From contig NZ_CP060244.1 of the NCBI RefSeq assembly GCF_014672835.1, forward strand, positions 2,287,001 to 2,351,000: a stretch of 64,000 nucleotides of DNA, read 5' to 3'. The stretch comes from Entomobacter blattae. Its GTDB lineage: Bacteria > Pseudomonadota > Alphaproteobacteria > Acetobacterales > Acetobacteraceae. The translations under genes and the position numbers were made by a program. Under the pieces are notes generated by a model. It was given only the letters and a program-made list of their open reading frames with translations, had not been told where the DNA came from and ran no database searches. Shown here one piece after another: positions 53,061-62,243 of the stretch (within the stretch, counting starts at the first letter, position 1; each line of letters begins with the position of its first letter).

Positions 53061-53372
53061 ATGGCTGTTTACATGATTGCTTTTAACGTAATGAAGCTCA
53101 ACCTTATCAATCGTGATGATCTGAAAATATGTAAAGTTATACAAACATTTCCTGAACACCATATGGTTTACGATGGATTATGGTTTGTTGAAACAGAACA
53201 CACTCAAGACCATATTTATAATAAAATTACCGATGAGGTTACTCTGGGCAATTTTGAGCTTGTTATTACTGAATGCCCTTACAAACCTAAATTACATCAA
53301 CTTGCCAGAGAGTGGTTTAGACACATGGATCGGGAATGGAAGATAAAAGGACGGCCTGCTCCTTGGTCGTAA
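53061..53372 (+). CDS. SinR/Cas2-like small protein
   Basis: A 103-aa protein. The start (MAVYMIAFNVMKLNLINRDD, then a segment HMVYDGLWFVET, then FELVITECPY near residue 67) follows the beta-alpha-beta pattern of SinR-like / Cas2-fold ferredoxin-like proteins, some of which are endoribonucleases. The likeness is in pattern only and not certain. It lies 58 bp after the nuclease gene on the same strand with a GGAAGG Shine-Dalgarno, so it may act with it. It overlaps the converging small gene by 56 bp. Confidence 0.6.
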   Translation: MAVYMIAFNVMKLNLINRDDLKICKVIQTFPEHHMVYDGLWFVETEHTQDHIYNKITDEVTLGNFELVITECPYKPKLHQLAREWFRHMDREWKIKGRPAPWS

Positions 53373-53598
53373 GAAGGTCATTGGTAAGAGCGGTTTTCAC
53401 TCTTTCGGCCTCGTCTCTTGTTTCAAATGCCAAATGGGTTACACCGCTCCAGTCTGAATATTTATCTCCTGATTTGTTCCGCTTTTCCCTTACCTCATCT
53501 TCTATCATTTCATAACTTACAACAGTATATTCACGCTTTTTTACCCAAAGCCTGCGCGTGACTTCCATACCGTTATCAAGATATTTTACTTCAATCAT
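53317..53598 (-). CDS. Hypothetical phage protein (93 aa)
   Basis: A 93-aa soluble protein from the ATG at 53598 (MIEVKYLDNGMEVTRRLWVKKREYTVV). The N-terminal half is beta-rich; the C-terminal half is helical. It lies after the DUF2612 gene in the late operon. No family recognised. Confidence 0.6.
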   Translation of the reverse strand: MIEVKYLDNGMEVTRRLWVKKREYTVVSYEMIEDEVREKRNKSGDKYSDWSGVTHLAFETRDEAERVKTALTNDLLTTKEQAVLLSSIPDPCV

Positions 53599-53609
53599 AG
53601 TATTTCCTT

Positions 53610-54194
53610 TCAATGTTCCCACTCGAATCCCATTTCTACACCTGCGGGTCGGATAACCTGAGCAAGGTAGATGAGCAGTGAGGCATCCTGTGTGGTGGGA
53701 AGCCAACTACTCACGATGGTGAAGCTCATATTACGGTTATCCCGAACGTAGATTTTCCCCTTTCCTGCAAATAACATCATCAACACCTTGTTGAGTGATG
53801 CAATAGAACCGTCCGAAATGTTGGCCGCCGCCTTGGCCAGAATAGCTTGCCGGTAGGTGGTATCATCCAGAGAGAGTTGCCCGTAAAGGGGCGTAACCCC
53901 ATCCCAGAACGCCCCATTGCCTGGTGTCTGACTAAACGGTCGTGCCAGTAACAACGTTTCCTCACGAAAGCCGAACCAGGTGGTGTTCAGGCTTTTGATG
54001 ACCCGATCAACACCAACAATCTGCCCCCAGATATTCAGCCCATAGCTTCCTGCCGTATCAATATCCCAGACTTTTTCTATAAACTCCTCCCAAAAACGAC
54101 GTGGATCCACGTTATCGTTAAAATCCTCCAGCAGCCGTTGCAGGGTTGGGCTATTGGCATATTGGGCAATAATCGTGTCACGATAGTTTATCAC
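53610..54194 (-). CDS. DUF2612 phage baseplate-associated protein
   Basis: A 194-aa protein. MINYRDTIIAQYANSPTLQRLLEDFNDNVDP and DTAGSYGLNIWGQIVGVDRVI (near residues 48-68) are the DUF2612 signature, followed by FREETLLLARPF-like and GDGAFWDGV segments. It takes the place of the baseplate gpI-like component after the J protein. Overlaps the J gene by 4 bp. Confidence 0.85.
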   Translation of the reverse strand: MINYRDTIIAQYANSPTLQRLLEDFNDNVDPRRFWEEFIEKVWDIDTAGSYGLNIWGQIVGVDRVIKSLNTTWFGFREETLLLARPFSQTPGNGAFWDGVTPLYGQLSLDDTTYRQAILAKAAANISDGSIASLNKVLMMLFAGKGKIYVRDNRNMSFTIVSSWLPTTQDASLLIYLAQVIRPAGVEMGFEWEH

Positions 54195-55486
54195 TGAAAA
54201 TTCACCAGAATATGAGCGTCTGTTAATGTTGGGATTTCATCAATACCCACACCAACGCTGATTGCAAAATTCGTTCCATCCCGTGAAACCGTAATTAATG
54301 TGGGGTTAGACCACGCCCCTAATGCCTGAATACCCGCATAAAAACGCGAGGCATATACCACAGAACCAATACGCAACCGTGCTGAACCATCCTCACCATT
54401 AAAATTGGCCAGCACAGCCTGTTTTACCCGCGCTTCGGCATCAACCGGCTGACCTGGGGAACGGGCCATGTCTACACGCACAGAAATGCTCACGGGCTTG
54501 GCTTTCTGGAATGTAATATCATAGGTGGGCAGCGGCTCAGCATACCCATTCTGAGTATCCTCAATCGTAATGGTGGTATCGCCGGTCATATCACAACCAG
54601 GGGGCTTCTTGTTCCAGATCGCACGGGCAATTGCTGTATCGTCGCCACCCGCCACGCACACATACAGGCTGTGGGGCTTAAGCTCCACGCCACCCTTGGT
54701 AACTGCTGCGCCTGAGGGGTTATCTGTTACATAGGCATCTAACACGCCGTCCATTTGCCGTAACGTGCCAGTGATGGCGGAAAGGGAGTTAACAGCGTTA
54801 TGGGCTGTTGCCTCTCTACGCCTGGCCTCAAACTGATCTCGACTCTCTACATTCTGGCCGGTAATGCCATCCTGCTCGTTGGTAATGCTATCCCAGCCAG
54901 GGATAATCTGGAATATCTGGGTAAGCGTGTCTGCGGGACATTCAATAGGGCCCGTCTGTTCAGCAGCAAACTCGATCTCTACCGTTGAGGTCGCGGGCGA
55001 TATTGTTCTTGTTTCAGTAGCAGCGTAAATGTTCCCCGCCACATCCTTGGCCCGTGAGCCTTGCTGAATAACCGTGCCCCCTGCCCCACGGCACAGGCAC
55101 TTTACTACAGTCGATTGGGCGGCCTTGCGGTAAAGGAAGTAGATTTTCCCGATACCATCCTGCATCTTGCCATCAGCAACGGTTGGGTCTACCCCATTGA
55201 CGTAATATTGCAGCAGACCAAAACAGTCGTTCAGAATGGCTGTTTGCGTTGTCGCAAGCTGGCCTTGGGGGCGTGCGAGCAAAAACCGGTTATCAGCGTT
55301 AAAAAACGCCAGAACATTCCCAAATGCGCCGTTAATATCGGTAATAACACCTGTGAGAACATCCACCTCATCCGGCGTTTGCAACCCACGATCGGTAAAT
55401 AGGGGAACAGGCACAGAGGTCGTCGGTGTAACGGCTGCCAGGGCTTTTTTCTGTTCATCAGAGACTGACATTGAGCTGCTCCCCAT
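54191..55486 (-). CDS. Baseplate J-like protein
   Basis: A 431-aa baseplate wedge protein of the gpJ family. QFEARRREATAHNAVNSLSAITGTLRQMDGVLDAYVTDNPSG near residues 225-266 and the ARAIWNKKPPGCDMTG segment near 292-307 are typical. It has a GGAGCAGC-like Shine-Dalgarno and overlaps the gp25-like gene. With DUF2612 and the tape measure it defines a contractile tail. Confidence 0.9.
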   Translation of the reverse strand: MGSSSMSVSDEQKKALAAVTPTTSVPVPLFTDRGLQTPDEVDVLTGVITDINGAFGNVLAFFNADNRFLLARPQGQLATTQTAILNDCFGLLQYYVNGVDPTVADGKMQDGIGKIYFLYRKAAQSTVVKCLCRGAGGTVIQQGSRAKDVAGNIYAATETRTISPATSTVEIEFAAEQTGPIECPADTLTQIFQIIPGWDSITNEQDGITGQNVESRDQFEARRREATAHNAVNSLSAITGTLRQMDGVLDAYVTDNPSGAAVTKGGVELKPHSLYVCVAGGDDTAIARAIWNKKPPGCDMTGDTTITIEDTQNGYAEPLPTYDITFQKAKPVSISVRVDMARSPGQPVDAEARVKQAVLANFNGEDGSARLRIGSVVYASRFYAGIQALGAWSNPTLITVSRDGTNFAISVGVGIDEIPTLTDAHILVNFQ

Positions 55487-55811
55487 TTGTTGTTGTCACC
55501 AATATTACCCCTGTGAGGGTGCGCGTTTCCCTGTTCAGGCCAATTTGTGCCAAGGCTTGCGTGACCTCTGGCACATTACGGGCTGCCTCCTCAATACGCT
55601 GCCTAATCAACCCCATATGGGGCACAACGCCCAACACATCAGTAAAATGCGGCACGCCCTGGGTTGTGTCATACCACCCCTCGCCCAGAAACAATTTCAC
55701 CTCATTAGCCACAGCCTGAGCAATGGCATAGGGTTCTGCACATGTGGCGATGTTCCCATAGGCATCAGCCATCAAATCCCACGTAGAGCGGTCTAAAAGA
55801 AGGTCGGACAT
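55458..55811 (-). CDS. Phage baseplate gp25-like protein
   Basis: A 117-aa protein from the ATG at 55811. VANEVKLFLGEGWYDTTQGVPHF near residues 31-53, VVPHMGLIRQRIEEAARNVPEV near 60-81 and the C-terminal GVILVTTTNGEQLNVSL match the GPW/gp25-like baseplate wedge. Follows terminator-RBS module 6; overlaps the J gene by 29 bp. Confidence 0.8.
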   Translation of the reverse strand: MSDLLLDRSTWDLMADAYGNIATCAEPYAIAQAVANEVKLFLGEGWYDTTQGVPHFTDVLGVVPHMGLIRQRIEEAARNVPEVTQALAQIGLNRETRTLTGVILVTTTNGEQLNVSL

Positions 55812-55826
55812 TTTGAGAAAATCCCA

Positions 55827-55851
55827 ATAAAAAACCCTCCACATGGGAGGG
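55827..55851 (-). terminator. Terminator-RBS module 6
   Basis: CCCTCC-CATG... stem pairing CCCTCC with GGGAGG (loop ATGT), followed by GTTTTTTATTGGGAT, upstream of the gp25-like ATG. It separates the STAS/ATPase cargo from the baseplate genes. Confidence 0.7.
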
Positions 55852-55885
55852 GAACGAAAAGTGAAAAAATATATTTTGACTTAAT

Positions 55886-56194
55886 TTAGGCTTTTTCAAA
55901 CTCAAGGATGCCAGCCGCCTTCTGCACTCTTTCCTTTGCCAACCTATTAAGTTGGGAATGAGAATTCACTAACTTTAAATGTTTTTTGATAACATCATAA
56001 GTAATCCCATGATCCAAAAGGGAAACAAAGGCACCATTAACAAACGAAGATGGAACTCCAGATACAACTCCCTGAAAATCTAGACACACGTCTTGACCGC
56101 GCTGTAAATATGGCAAAACAGCATGCAAGATTTTATCGCCATCGTCTGATGTATGGCAGTGCTTTGTGTAATCTAAGACTTTTAGAACTGTCAT
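55886..56194 (-). CDS. STAS-like DUF4325 protein
   Basis: A 102-aa protein. VCLDFQGVVSGVPSSFVNGAFVSLLDHG near residues 36-63 is the DUF4325 STAS-like core, which resembles anti-anti-sigma-type proteins with a candidate phospho-acceptor Ser/Thr. It follows the ATPase gene by 9 bp, so the two form a pair. Inserted between the tail hub gene and baseplate genes. Function of the pair unknown. Confidence 0.75.
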   Translation of the reverse strand: MTVLKVLDYTKHCHTSDDGDKILHAVLPYLQRGQDVCLDFQGVVSGVPSSFVNGAFVSLLDHGITYDVIKKHLKLVNSHSQLNRLAKERVQKAAGILEFEKA

Positions 56195-56203
56195 TTTTAC
56201 CTA

Positions 56204-57127
56204 CTAAAATTCAAAGTTAATAACGTCCTCATCTATTGGATCAGGCCTGAACGAACGAACATATAGTTCTATCTCTACTAACGTTCCTGGATAAGTTCCG
56301 TTCAATGAAGTTAATGTTGCCACTTTTCCTTTATCTGTTGTCCCATTCAACGAAAGCATTGCTTTACCAGATATTATATGGACACAACTTTTGCAATTGT
56401 CCACAATATTTTTTGTCAACTCAAATAGGCCTACGCCACGATTATTAGGTTTAGAAGCTGAAGAATGCCCATCTCCTACCGCCCATTCAAGAGCCGCTCC
56501 ATCATTTAATTCTGGTATTTTTTTCCTTGTTGTAGTGGGAATACCAACCCCAATATCACTAACGCAAATAACAATTTTGCTGAAATCCGGATTTCTTGCA
56601 TAAGGATAAAATTGAGAAAAAAGATATCCAATTTTTTGTGTTGAGTGATCATCAACGTTTCTAAATAACTCTTGAATATTGCTTTCCAAAGTTCTTAGCT
56701 GCTCTGTATTATATTTTAAATGACAAGAAAGCCAACTTACTAAGTTATTTTCTAACCACACGTGACTCTCTGAGTTTGCTAAATCCTTCCACAGCAATGT
56801 TGATGAATCAACTGTATGATTTTTTATATTGTCTTTATTATTAAAAAAATCAGATAACCCACACCTGTTTAAATAACGAATAGCCTCATTCTCTTCATCT
56901 AATCCATAAATTACTATACCACACCGCTTACTAATTAAGTACTGAACTATACTTGCAAACAAGGCAATCCCAGAAGGTTCAGCGAAAGATAAATTCGAAA
57001 AATCAAATCTATATAATTCAGATAAAGACCTATCAGCTGGCAAAATTTCTTTTAAAAGATAATCTATTTGACTTCTTTTTAAATATTTTGGAATTGACAC
57101 ATTTTTGACTGTGCACAGACGCGTCAT
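56204..57127 (-). CDS. STAS-like / GHKL ATPase protein
   Basis: A 307-aa protein with two domains. Residues 38-97 (FDFSNLSFAEPSGIALFASIV; EAIRYLNRCGLSDFF) are STAS-like. From about residue 145 a GHKL (histidine-kinase-type) ATPase domain shows an N box ELFRNVDDHST (153-163), G1 box DIGVGIP (191-197) and G2 box NRGVGLFEL (229-237). No dimerisation/phospho-acceptor His helix is visible, so it resembles RsbW-type switch kinases more than a sensor kinase. AT-rich relative to neighbours. Confidence 0.8.
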   Translation of the reverse strand: MTRLCTVKNVSIPKYLKRSQIDYLLKEILPADRSLSELYRFDFSNLSFAEPSGIALFASIVQYLISKRCGIVIYGLDEENEAIRYLNRCGLSDFFNNKDNIKNHTVDSSTLLWKDLANSESHVWLENNLVSWLSCHLKYNTEQLRTLESNIQELFRNVDDHSTQKIGYLFSQFYPYARNPDFSKIVICVSDIGVGIPTTTRKKIPELNDGAALEWAVGDGHSSASKPNNRGVGLFELTKNIVDNCKSCVHIISGKAMLSLNGTTDKGKVATLTSLNGTYPGTLVEIELYVRSFRPDPIDEDVINFEF

Positions 57128-57216
57128 CTAATATCACCATAATCCGATAGCATGTTAAACAGCTTATACGATCACTAATTACAAATTATCAACGTTTATT
57201 TTTTCTTTACTTTATC

Positions 57217-57840
57217 CTACTCTGCCTTCCCCGTTGTTCCACTTCCTGTCTCAACTCCGCCATGAACGTGGTTTTGCAGGCTGATGGAGCCGGATTTTAC
57301 GTCACCCTGGGCTGTGATAGAGCCTGTTACCTCCAAGTCCCCCGTGATTTTAATCGGTTTATTGGAGATCAACTCTATGCCACCGTCAGGATCAAACCGA
57401 ATAATATGTTCAGCGGATTTATCAGAATGGAGATTCTGGATAAAAACAGCATCTTCCCAGGCGTGGGTGCGTAATGTTTCGGGGGCATCGTCCTTGAACC
57501 CGTCTTTTACCCTGGAGATATCACGTTGAGAAAAGCAGACAAAACCAATATCTCCTTCCACCGGATCAACCTGGATGAGACAATTGCCGCCCTGAACATA
57601 CCCATAGGGCACGTCAAATATCTTCCCATGGGGAATAGCCTCACCTGTTGGTGTTATCTGGTGCACCATGGGCGTGCAGGTGAGGCGCCTTTTGGCTCTA
57701 TCCACCTTCACCACACGGGCAGGAATAGACGTGTTCACGTTCTGTTTGATGTGGCGGTCGATATGGAATGTCTGAGCATTATACGGCTCCTGCACCTGAG
57801 CTGGCGTTGCAAACCCAAAATAGCGTTTTTCCTGTGCCAT
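57217..57840 (-). CDS. Phage baseplate spike protein (Gp138/gpV-like)
   Basis: A 207-aa baseplate spike-type protein. NTSIPARVVKVDRAKRRLTCTPMV near residues 35-58 and DPVEGDIGFVCFSQRDIS near 97-114 match the Gp138/gpV N-terminal OB domain; the C-terminal GSITAQGDVKSGSISLQNHVHGGVETG is the beta-helix tip with the His-rich end seen in membrane-piercing spikes. Confidence 0.85.
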   Translation of the reverse strand: MAQEKRYFGFATPAQVQEPYNAQTFHIDRHIKQNVNTSIPARVVKVDRAKRRLTCTPMVHQITPTGEAIPHGKIFDVPYGYVQGGNCLIQVDPVEGDIGFVCFSQRDISRVKDGFKDDAPETLRTHAWEDAVFIQNLHSDKSAEHIIRFDPDGGIELISNKPIKITGDLEVTGSITAQGDVKSGSISLQNHVHGGVETGSGTTGKAE

Positions 57841-57843
57841 AAT

Positions 57844-58974
57844 CTACCCTACAAATGGAAAACTATCATCATCGTCATCGTCGCTGTCATTAGCATCAGC
57901 CCCATTTGGTGCCGAAAAATCTGAATGTTCCTGGCTGTTGGGCAGATACCCGACAACGGTTGCGTTGAGATCGGTAAACCATGGCCCACCATTAATTTCA
58001 CTGGAGAGCTGGTGTGTTATCCCGTGCACGGTGTAATAACCCGCAGCACCAAAAAAATCGCTCTCGACCTTGATCAAATCCCCATTGCGGATATCATTTC
58101 TGAACAATGTTCTCAGGCCAATAATCGCCCCGTTGAAACTGGGATAGCCAATAAGGCCGGTCTGCTTGTTTACCAGCACATAGCCCGCTCTGGTCACCGC
58201 CTCCTTACCCTGCAAATCTTGTCGGTAATAGCCGGAAACCTGCTCTACCGGTTTGCCACTATAAGTCTGCCTATGGCCGCCCTCTGGCCAGATGGCAATA
58301 ACCCCATTTTCGATAATATAGTTGAAATTCCCCAATAAGGAGCATTTTTCAATCTGGGCCCGGACATCGCCTGAGAGATACGGATTGCGCAACACAGTGG
58401 TCACGCCATTATTCTCGAAAACCATATCGTTTTCATCAGCGAGCTGTTTGATAATCTGGGCGGCCTCGATCTCGCCCTCGTAGCTGGTTACTGTATGAGG
58501 TGTTAGGTAAACGTTACCCAATGAAGCCGCCTGAATAAACATGAACGGGTCTGGAGCAGAGGTAAAATCGGCATAGCTCTGGATCAGAAAGCCATTAAAC
58601 ACACGGCTAAGCCTGTCTGGCCCATCGCCTGCATAAATGCTCACCTGAATATTTTTGGTGCCATCGTTGAATTTAAATGTGGCAGGGTTCCCAAACTGGC
58701 TGAGCGCTGCCATATTCTCCCGGCTCATATTGTAAATCTGTATCTGGGCCTGGGGCTGGGTTTGCCCGCCAAATACGACGATAGAGCAATTGATCCGGTA
58801 GTTCCTGAAAGGGAGCCCAGATTTACGCTGCCCTTGAGACCTCAGAGAAACATCCTCATAACTATAGGTGTGGTAATTGAGCTTTTTCTGCCCTTCTGGG
58901 ATTTCCACCGTGACCGTTAAATAGCGGTGGTTAAACGGGCTCTGATTAATTGGGCTATTGAGTGTTTCACTCAT
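57844..58974 (-). CDS. Phage tail hub protein (gp44/gpD-like)
   Basis: A 376-aa protein in the position of the baseplate hub (Mu gp44 / late control D-like). Beta-rich, with QIQIYNMSRENMAALSQFGN near residue 80 and a C-terminal Asp-rich tail (DANDSDDDDDDS). Overlaps the plug gene stop by 4 bp and is 3 bp from the spike gene. Confidence 0.75.
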   Translation of the reverse strand: MSETLNSPINQSPFNHRYLTVTVEIPEGQKKLNYHTYSYEDVSLRSQGQRKSGLPFRNYRINCSIVVFGGQTQPQAQIQIYNMSRENMAALSQFGNPATFKFNDGTKNIQVSIYAGDGPDRLSRVFNGFLIQSYADFTSAPDPFMFIQAASLGNVYLTPHTVTSYEGEIEAAQIIKQLADENDMVFENNGVTTVLRNPYLSGDVRAQIEKCSLLGNFNYIIENGVIAIWPEGGHRQTYSGKPVEQVSGYYRQDLQGKEAVTRAGYVLVNKQTGLIGYPSFNGAIIGLRTLFRNDIRNGDLIKVESDFFGAAGYYTVHGITHQLSSEINGGPWFTDLNATVVGYLPNSQEHSDFSAPNGADANDSDDDDDDSFPFVG

Positions 58975-59294
58975 TGTAATTTGGCCTCACTGTCCCACAC
59001 CAGAATATACCGGCTGCCAAAGCCTGTAAAAAACGGATCTGAATTGCCCTGCATATCGTAGAATGTTAAATCCCCCCTGAAACCCAGATAGGCCAGCTGG
59101 ATCATCGGCACGTTATTGCGGCACTGCATGCCCAGAATAACCGGTTCACCAGCCAGATACACGTCTATAAACGTGCCAATATTGAGTTTGGTATCAATCC
59201 TCAACTGCACATTCTGCCCACCCAACCCAACACGAACATTCTGGTTGGAGACCGGATTGAGGGGAATGAGCTGTTTAACCACGGGGAACCTCAC
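58971..59294 (-). CDS. Phage baseplate plug protein
   Basis: A 107-aa protein. IPLNPVSNQNVRVGLGGQNVQLRID near residues 10-34, GMQCRNNVPMI near 55 and YLGFRGDLTFYDMQGNSDP near 70-88 match the baseplate-plug family. GTG start at 59294, overlapping the previous gene by 20 bp; GTG at 59282 is possible. Confidence 0.8.
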   Translation of the reverse strand: MRFPVVKQLIPLNPVSNQNVRVGLGGQNVQLRIDTKLNIGTFIDVYLAGEPVILGMQCRNNVPMIQLAYLGFRGDLTFYDMQGNSDPFFTGFGSRYILVWDSEAKLQ

Positions 59295-60003
59295 CGAATG
59301 TATTGGTTAACGCATCAAAATACTGCACGCGGGCTGTTTGCAGGCTGTTCATTTCCGCTGTTGTCGTGTAGCCCTGATCCTCTGAACTGGTGACCACACC
59401 GGTTTTGGTGTTTTTCCATGTGGTGGTGGCATAAAGCCGCACCTCCTGAAGGGTGAGCAGGGCATTCACCAGCTGTACACCCCCTTGCGATGTGCGTTGA
59501 TAATTGATGCTGGTCACATTCAGGTTGATATACCAGGAGTCAGGGGTTTGTAAGGCGTAAAGCTGTGTATCAACCCGCATATCCTCTAATAGCCTCATAA
59601 AAACCTTACGCACAGCCTCCGTGCTGCCGCAGCTTATGCCAACTTGATAAGTGTTTGGACTAAGGGTTTTGTTATAGGAAATAAAATCCCCACCCTCCAG
59701 TGGCGCATTGGCAATATTGCTCTGGCCAGAAAACTGCACCTGGTAATACACAAGGGCATTCCTATCTGTGCCAACATCCCCAAAAGCATCCTTGAGGCTA
59801 TTCTGATTATACAAAACCCATCTGGTGTTAATAAAATCGTCCAGGTAATCAAACGCCACACTGGAGAGAAAACCACTCCCCGTAGTGGCGAGCAATCCCC
59901 CAACCACAACATTTACCCCTTCAGGCGGCCGCTTTAACGCAGGCACACCCGCATCATTCGGAACGTTGGGATAAAGAGGTTTTTCAATGGGAGGCTTAGC
60001 CAT
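59275..60003 (-). CDS. Phage baseplate/tail protein, hypothetical
   Basis: A 242-aa protein between the tape measure and the baseplate plug. VSFGSTEAVRKVF-like (GISCGSTEAVRKVFMRLLEDMRVDTQLYALQTPD near 125-158) and GGVQLVNALLTLQEVRLYATT near 175-196 suggest a tail-tube-initiator or gp-like baseplate role. Start ATG at 60003 overlaps the tape measure stop by one base. Confidence 0.65.
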   Translation of the reverse strand: MAKPPIEKPLYPNVPNDAGVPALKRPPEGVNVVVGGLLATTGSGFLSSVAFDYLDDFINTRWVLYNQNSLKDAFGDVGTDRNALVYYQVQFSGQSNIANAPLEGGDFISYNKTLSPNTYQVGISCGSTEAVRKVFMRLLEDMRVDTQLYALQTPDSWYINLNVTSINYQRTSQGGVQLVNALLTLQEVRLYATTTWKNTKTGVVTSSEDQGYTTTAEMNSLQTARVQYFDALTNTFGEVPRG

Positions 60004-62243
60004 TATTGCGTTCCTGTATTCGCCTGCCAGGCATTGGGTAAGGCGGCCATCTGAACGCTCCTGGAAAACTCTTTAGCGCTATTCGCATTAACGTTGATTG
60101 GCCCATGAATATTGATGGACGTGCTATTATCCGTTGAGGTGTTGGTATTGATAGGCCCTGCTGCCCGTTGGGCTGCTAACATGGTGTTTCCACCTGCTGC
60201 CAAGCCATTACGAACGAAAGCCTGGGTCTGATGTAAGTTCTTGATAAGATTATCTGCTATTTGACCTCGCGACCTTTGCTCACCTACCCGATCTCTAGGC
60301 CGCTCATAATCAACAAATGCTCCAGCCGCTTCATAAGCATTTCTGGCAGCTTTTAATTTTGCATTGGCTCTTTTTTCTGTTGTATTGAGTTCATGGATTA
60401 TAAAACGAGCTTGGTCGATGAAAGATGAACTGTGAATATCCTTACCAGACCATTTTTTAAATAACGCCTGTCTGTCAGGGTGCCATTGGCCGAGACCATA
60501 AGCAAGGCCACCATCTCCCTTGTCAGATTTTTCATTTAAACTGCTCTCTTTTACAAGATTGGCAACAATCCCTATTGACTGATCTCGCGTATATCCACCC
60601 TCCTTTTGGAACAACTCAACCAAAGCATCTGTTCTGCCAGAAGAGCCAACACCGCCAATATTTCCCATACCGCCCATATAAGGCCTATAAGGGATTTCAG
60701 CGCCTCTTGCTGGTGAAATGGGGTTCAGGTAAGATAAAGGCCCCAAAGGGCCAGGAATAACAGCATCTGTTTTATTCGATGTTTTTGCTATGGAAGCCAA
60801 ACTGCCCGAACCGGATACTTGGGCATCAGCAATCTGTTTTCCTGTTATACCATCTAATGCTTTTTTGGTGCCATCAAATTTGGAAAGCAGATCAAGGGCT
60901 GTTATTATCACCTGAATGGCCGTGCCAACAATACCAATAGCTGCCGTAAACCTTGCCAGGTTCCCCAATTTTGACGTTACCGTTGCAGCGGCTGCTTCTG
61001 TTTCTACCACCTTCGCCATAGCAATAGTTGAGCGCGCTATACCTAATGCTGCCCGTATGGGAACAAATACCCCACCAATAGCCAGAACAATGCCTGTAGC
61101 TGCAGTAAATAAAGCTACGGACTCTGCAATCCTATTGGCGGCATCTGGATGTCGTTCAGCAAATTCAGCTGCTTCAGAAATAATTTTTGAAATGGCTTCA
61201 AGTGAAGGCTCAATATCATGAGCAATAGCATACTGAAACCTCCCCCATTGCGCCTGTATCTCACGCACGTTTTTATCCAGCCGCTTATCAGCCTCAACAT
61301 CATAGTTTTTGGTCAAGTCTCCAGCACGTGACATTGACTGCTGAAAATTCCCAAAATTAGCAAACCAGTTGGCAACATTACCACTAAAGCCAGCTGTTTC
61401 TTTATAATCTGTTGACCTCACCCCTTGGTTTCTATCACGAGCACGCTCTATCTCATCCATTCGGCGAACTAATTCAATGGGGTCTAAATTGGCTGCATCT
61501 CCAATACCTAAAACATCTCTTGCAAAATGCAAAATCCTTCCACCCGTGCCATTCCTCTGAAGGACATCGGTTTGCTCTTCTCTAATCGCCTCTAATGCCT
61601 GTTGACCTTCCTCTTGGCTAGCACCACCAAGCAAACCAGCTACACGCCATTTGTAGAGGTTTTTAGGATCAACCTGGATACGCTCAGCTACCCTGGCAAT
61701 ATCAGCGCCTTGTTGAGCAACAGACGTTACAGTTTTGGCAATAGCCGAAAGTGAGGCTCCACCTGCAGCAACAGCTGCGAGTGAGAGAAGCGTATCACGC
61801 AGGGAAGCCACGTTGTCACGCCGATAGCGCATGATACGCGCCTCCTCAGCCGCCTGTTGGCGTTGTGTTGTTAATGATCGCTTGGCATTCACTACACCCT
61901 GATCTGTTATTTTCTTTTCTTCACGAACTTGACGATTCTTATACTCGGTAGTCCCCTCATATAGAGCTATCACTGAAGCTAAAGTTTCTTTTCCGTATCT
62001 CTGCTGTTCCGTTAAATCTTCATCTCTAATAGATTTTAATTTATCGAAAGAGCGTTTTATTTCTGTAGGAGTAGCCCCAAGCGCTTGCCCCAACGTTTTA
62101 ATCGCAGCACGAGCTTTACGATCTGTATTGGTAAGCCCCGCCAATAACGCCTTAGCTGCATCCTGTGCATCTGCACTGCCGCCAATAAACCCTGAGGCAT
62201 CCATGTCGAGGGTTACGCCAAAAAAGTAATCTTTATCTGCCAT
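60003..62243 (-). CDS. Tape measure protein with tail lysozyme domain
   Basis: A 746-aa tail-length protein. An N-terminal coiled coil, a hydrophobic middle (SVALFTAATGIVLAIGGVFVPI near 385 and FTAAIGIVGTAIQVIITALDLLS near 430), then a lysozyme-fold domain (VELFQKEGGYTRDQSIGIVANLVKESSLNEKSDKGDGGLAYGLGQWHPDRQ near 545-595) for local peptidoglycan digestion during DNA entry. ATG start overlaps the chaperone T frame by 11 bp. Confidence 0.9.
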   Translation of the reverse strand: MADKDYFFGVTLDMDASGFIGGSADAQDAAKALLAGLTNTDRKARAAIKTLGQALGATPTEIKRSFDKLKSIRDEDLTEQQRYGKETLASVIALYEGTTEYKNRQVREEKKITDQGVVNAKRSLTTQRQQAAEEARIMRYRRDNVASLRDTLLSLAAVAAGGASLSAIAKTVTSVAQQGADIARVAERIQVDPKNLYKWRVAGLLGGASQEEGQQALEAIREEQTDVLQRNGTGGRILHFARDVLGIGDAANLDPIELVRRMDEIERARDRNQGVRSTDYKETAGFSGNVANWFANFGNFQQSMSRAGDLTKNYDVEADKRLDKNVREIQAQWGRFQYAIAHDIEPSLEAISKIISEAAEFAERHPDAANRIAESVALFTAATGIVLAIGGVFVPIRAALGIARSTIAMAKVVETEAAAATVTSKLGNLARFTAAIGIVGTAIQVIITALDLLSKFDGTKKALDGITGKQIADAQVSGSGSLASIAKTSNKTDAVIPGPLGPLSYLNPISPARGAEIPYRPYMGGMGNIGGVGSSGRTDALVELFQKEGGYTRDQSIGIVANLVKESSLNEKSDKGDGGLAYGLGQWHPDRQALFKKWSGKDIHSSSFIDQARFIIHELNTTEKRANAKLKAARNAYEAAGAFVDYERPRDRVGEQRSRGQIADNLIKNLHQTQAFVRNGLAAGGNTMLAAQRAAGPINTNTSTDNSTSINIHGPINVNANSAKEFSRSVQMAALPNAWQANTGTQ

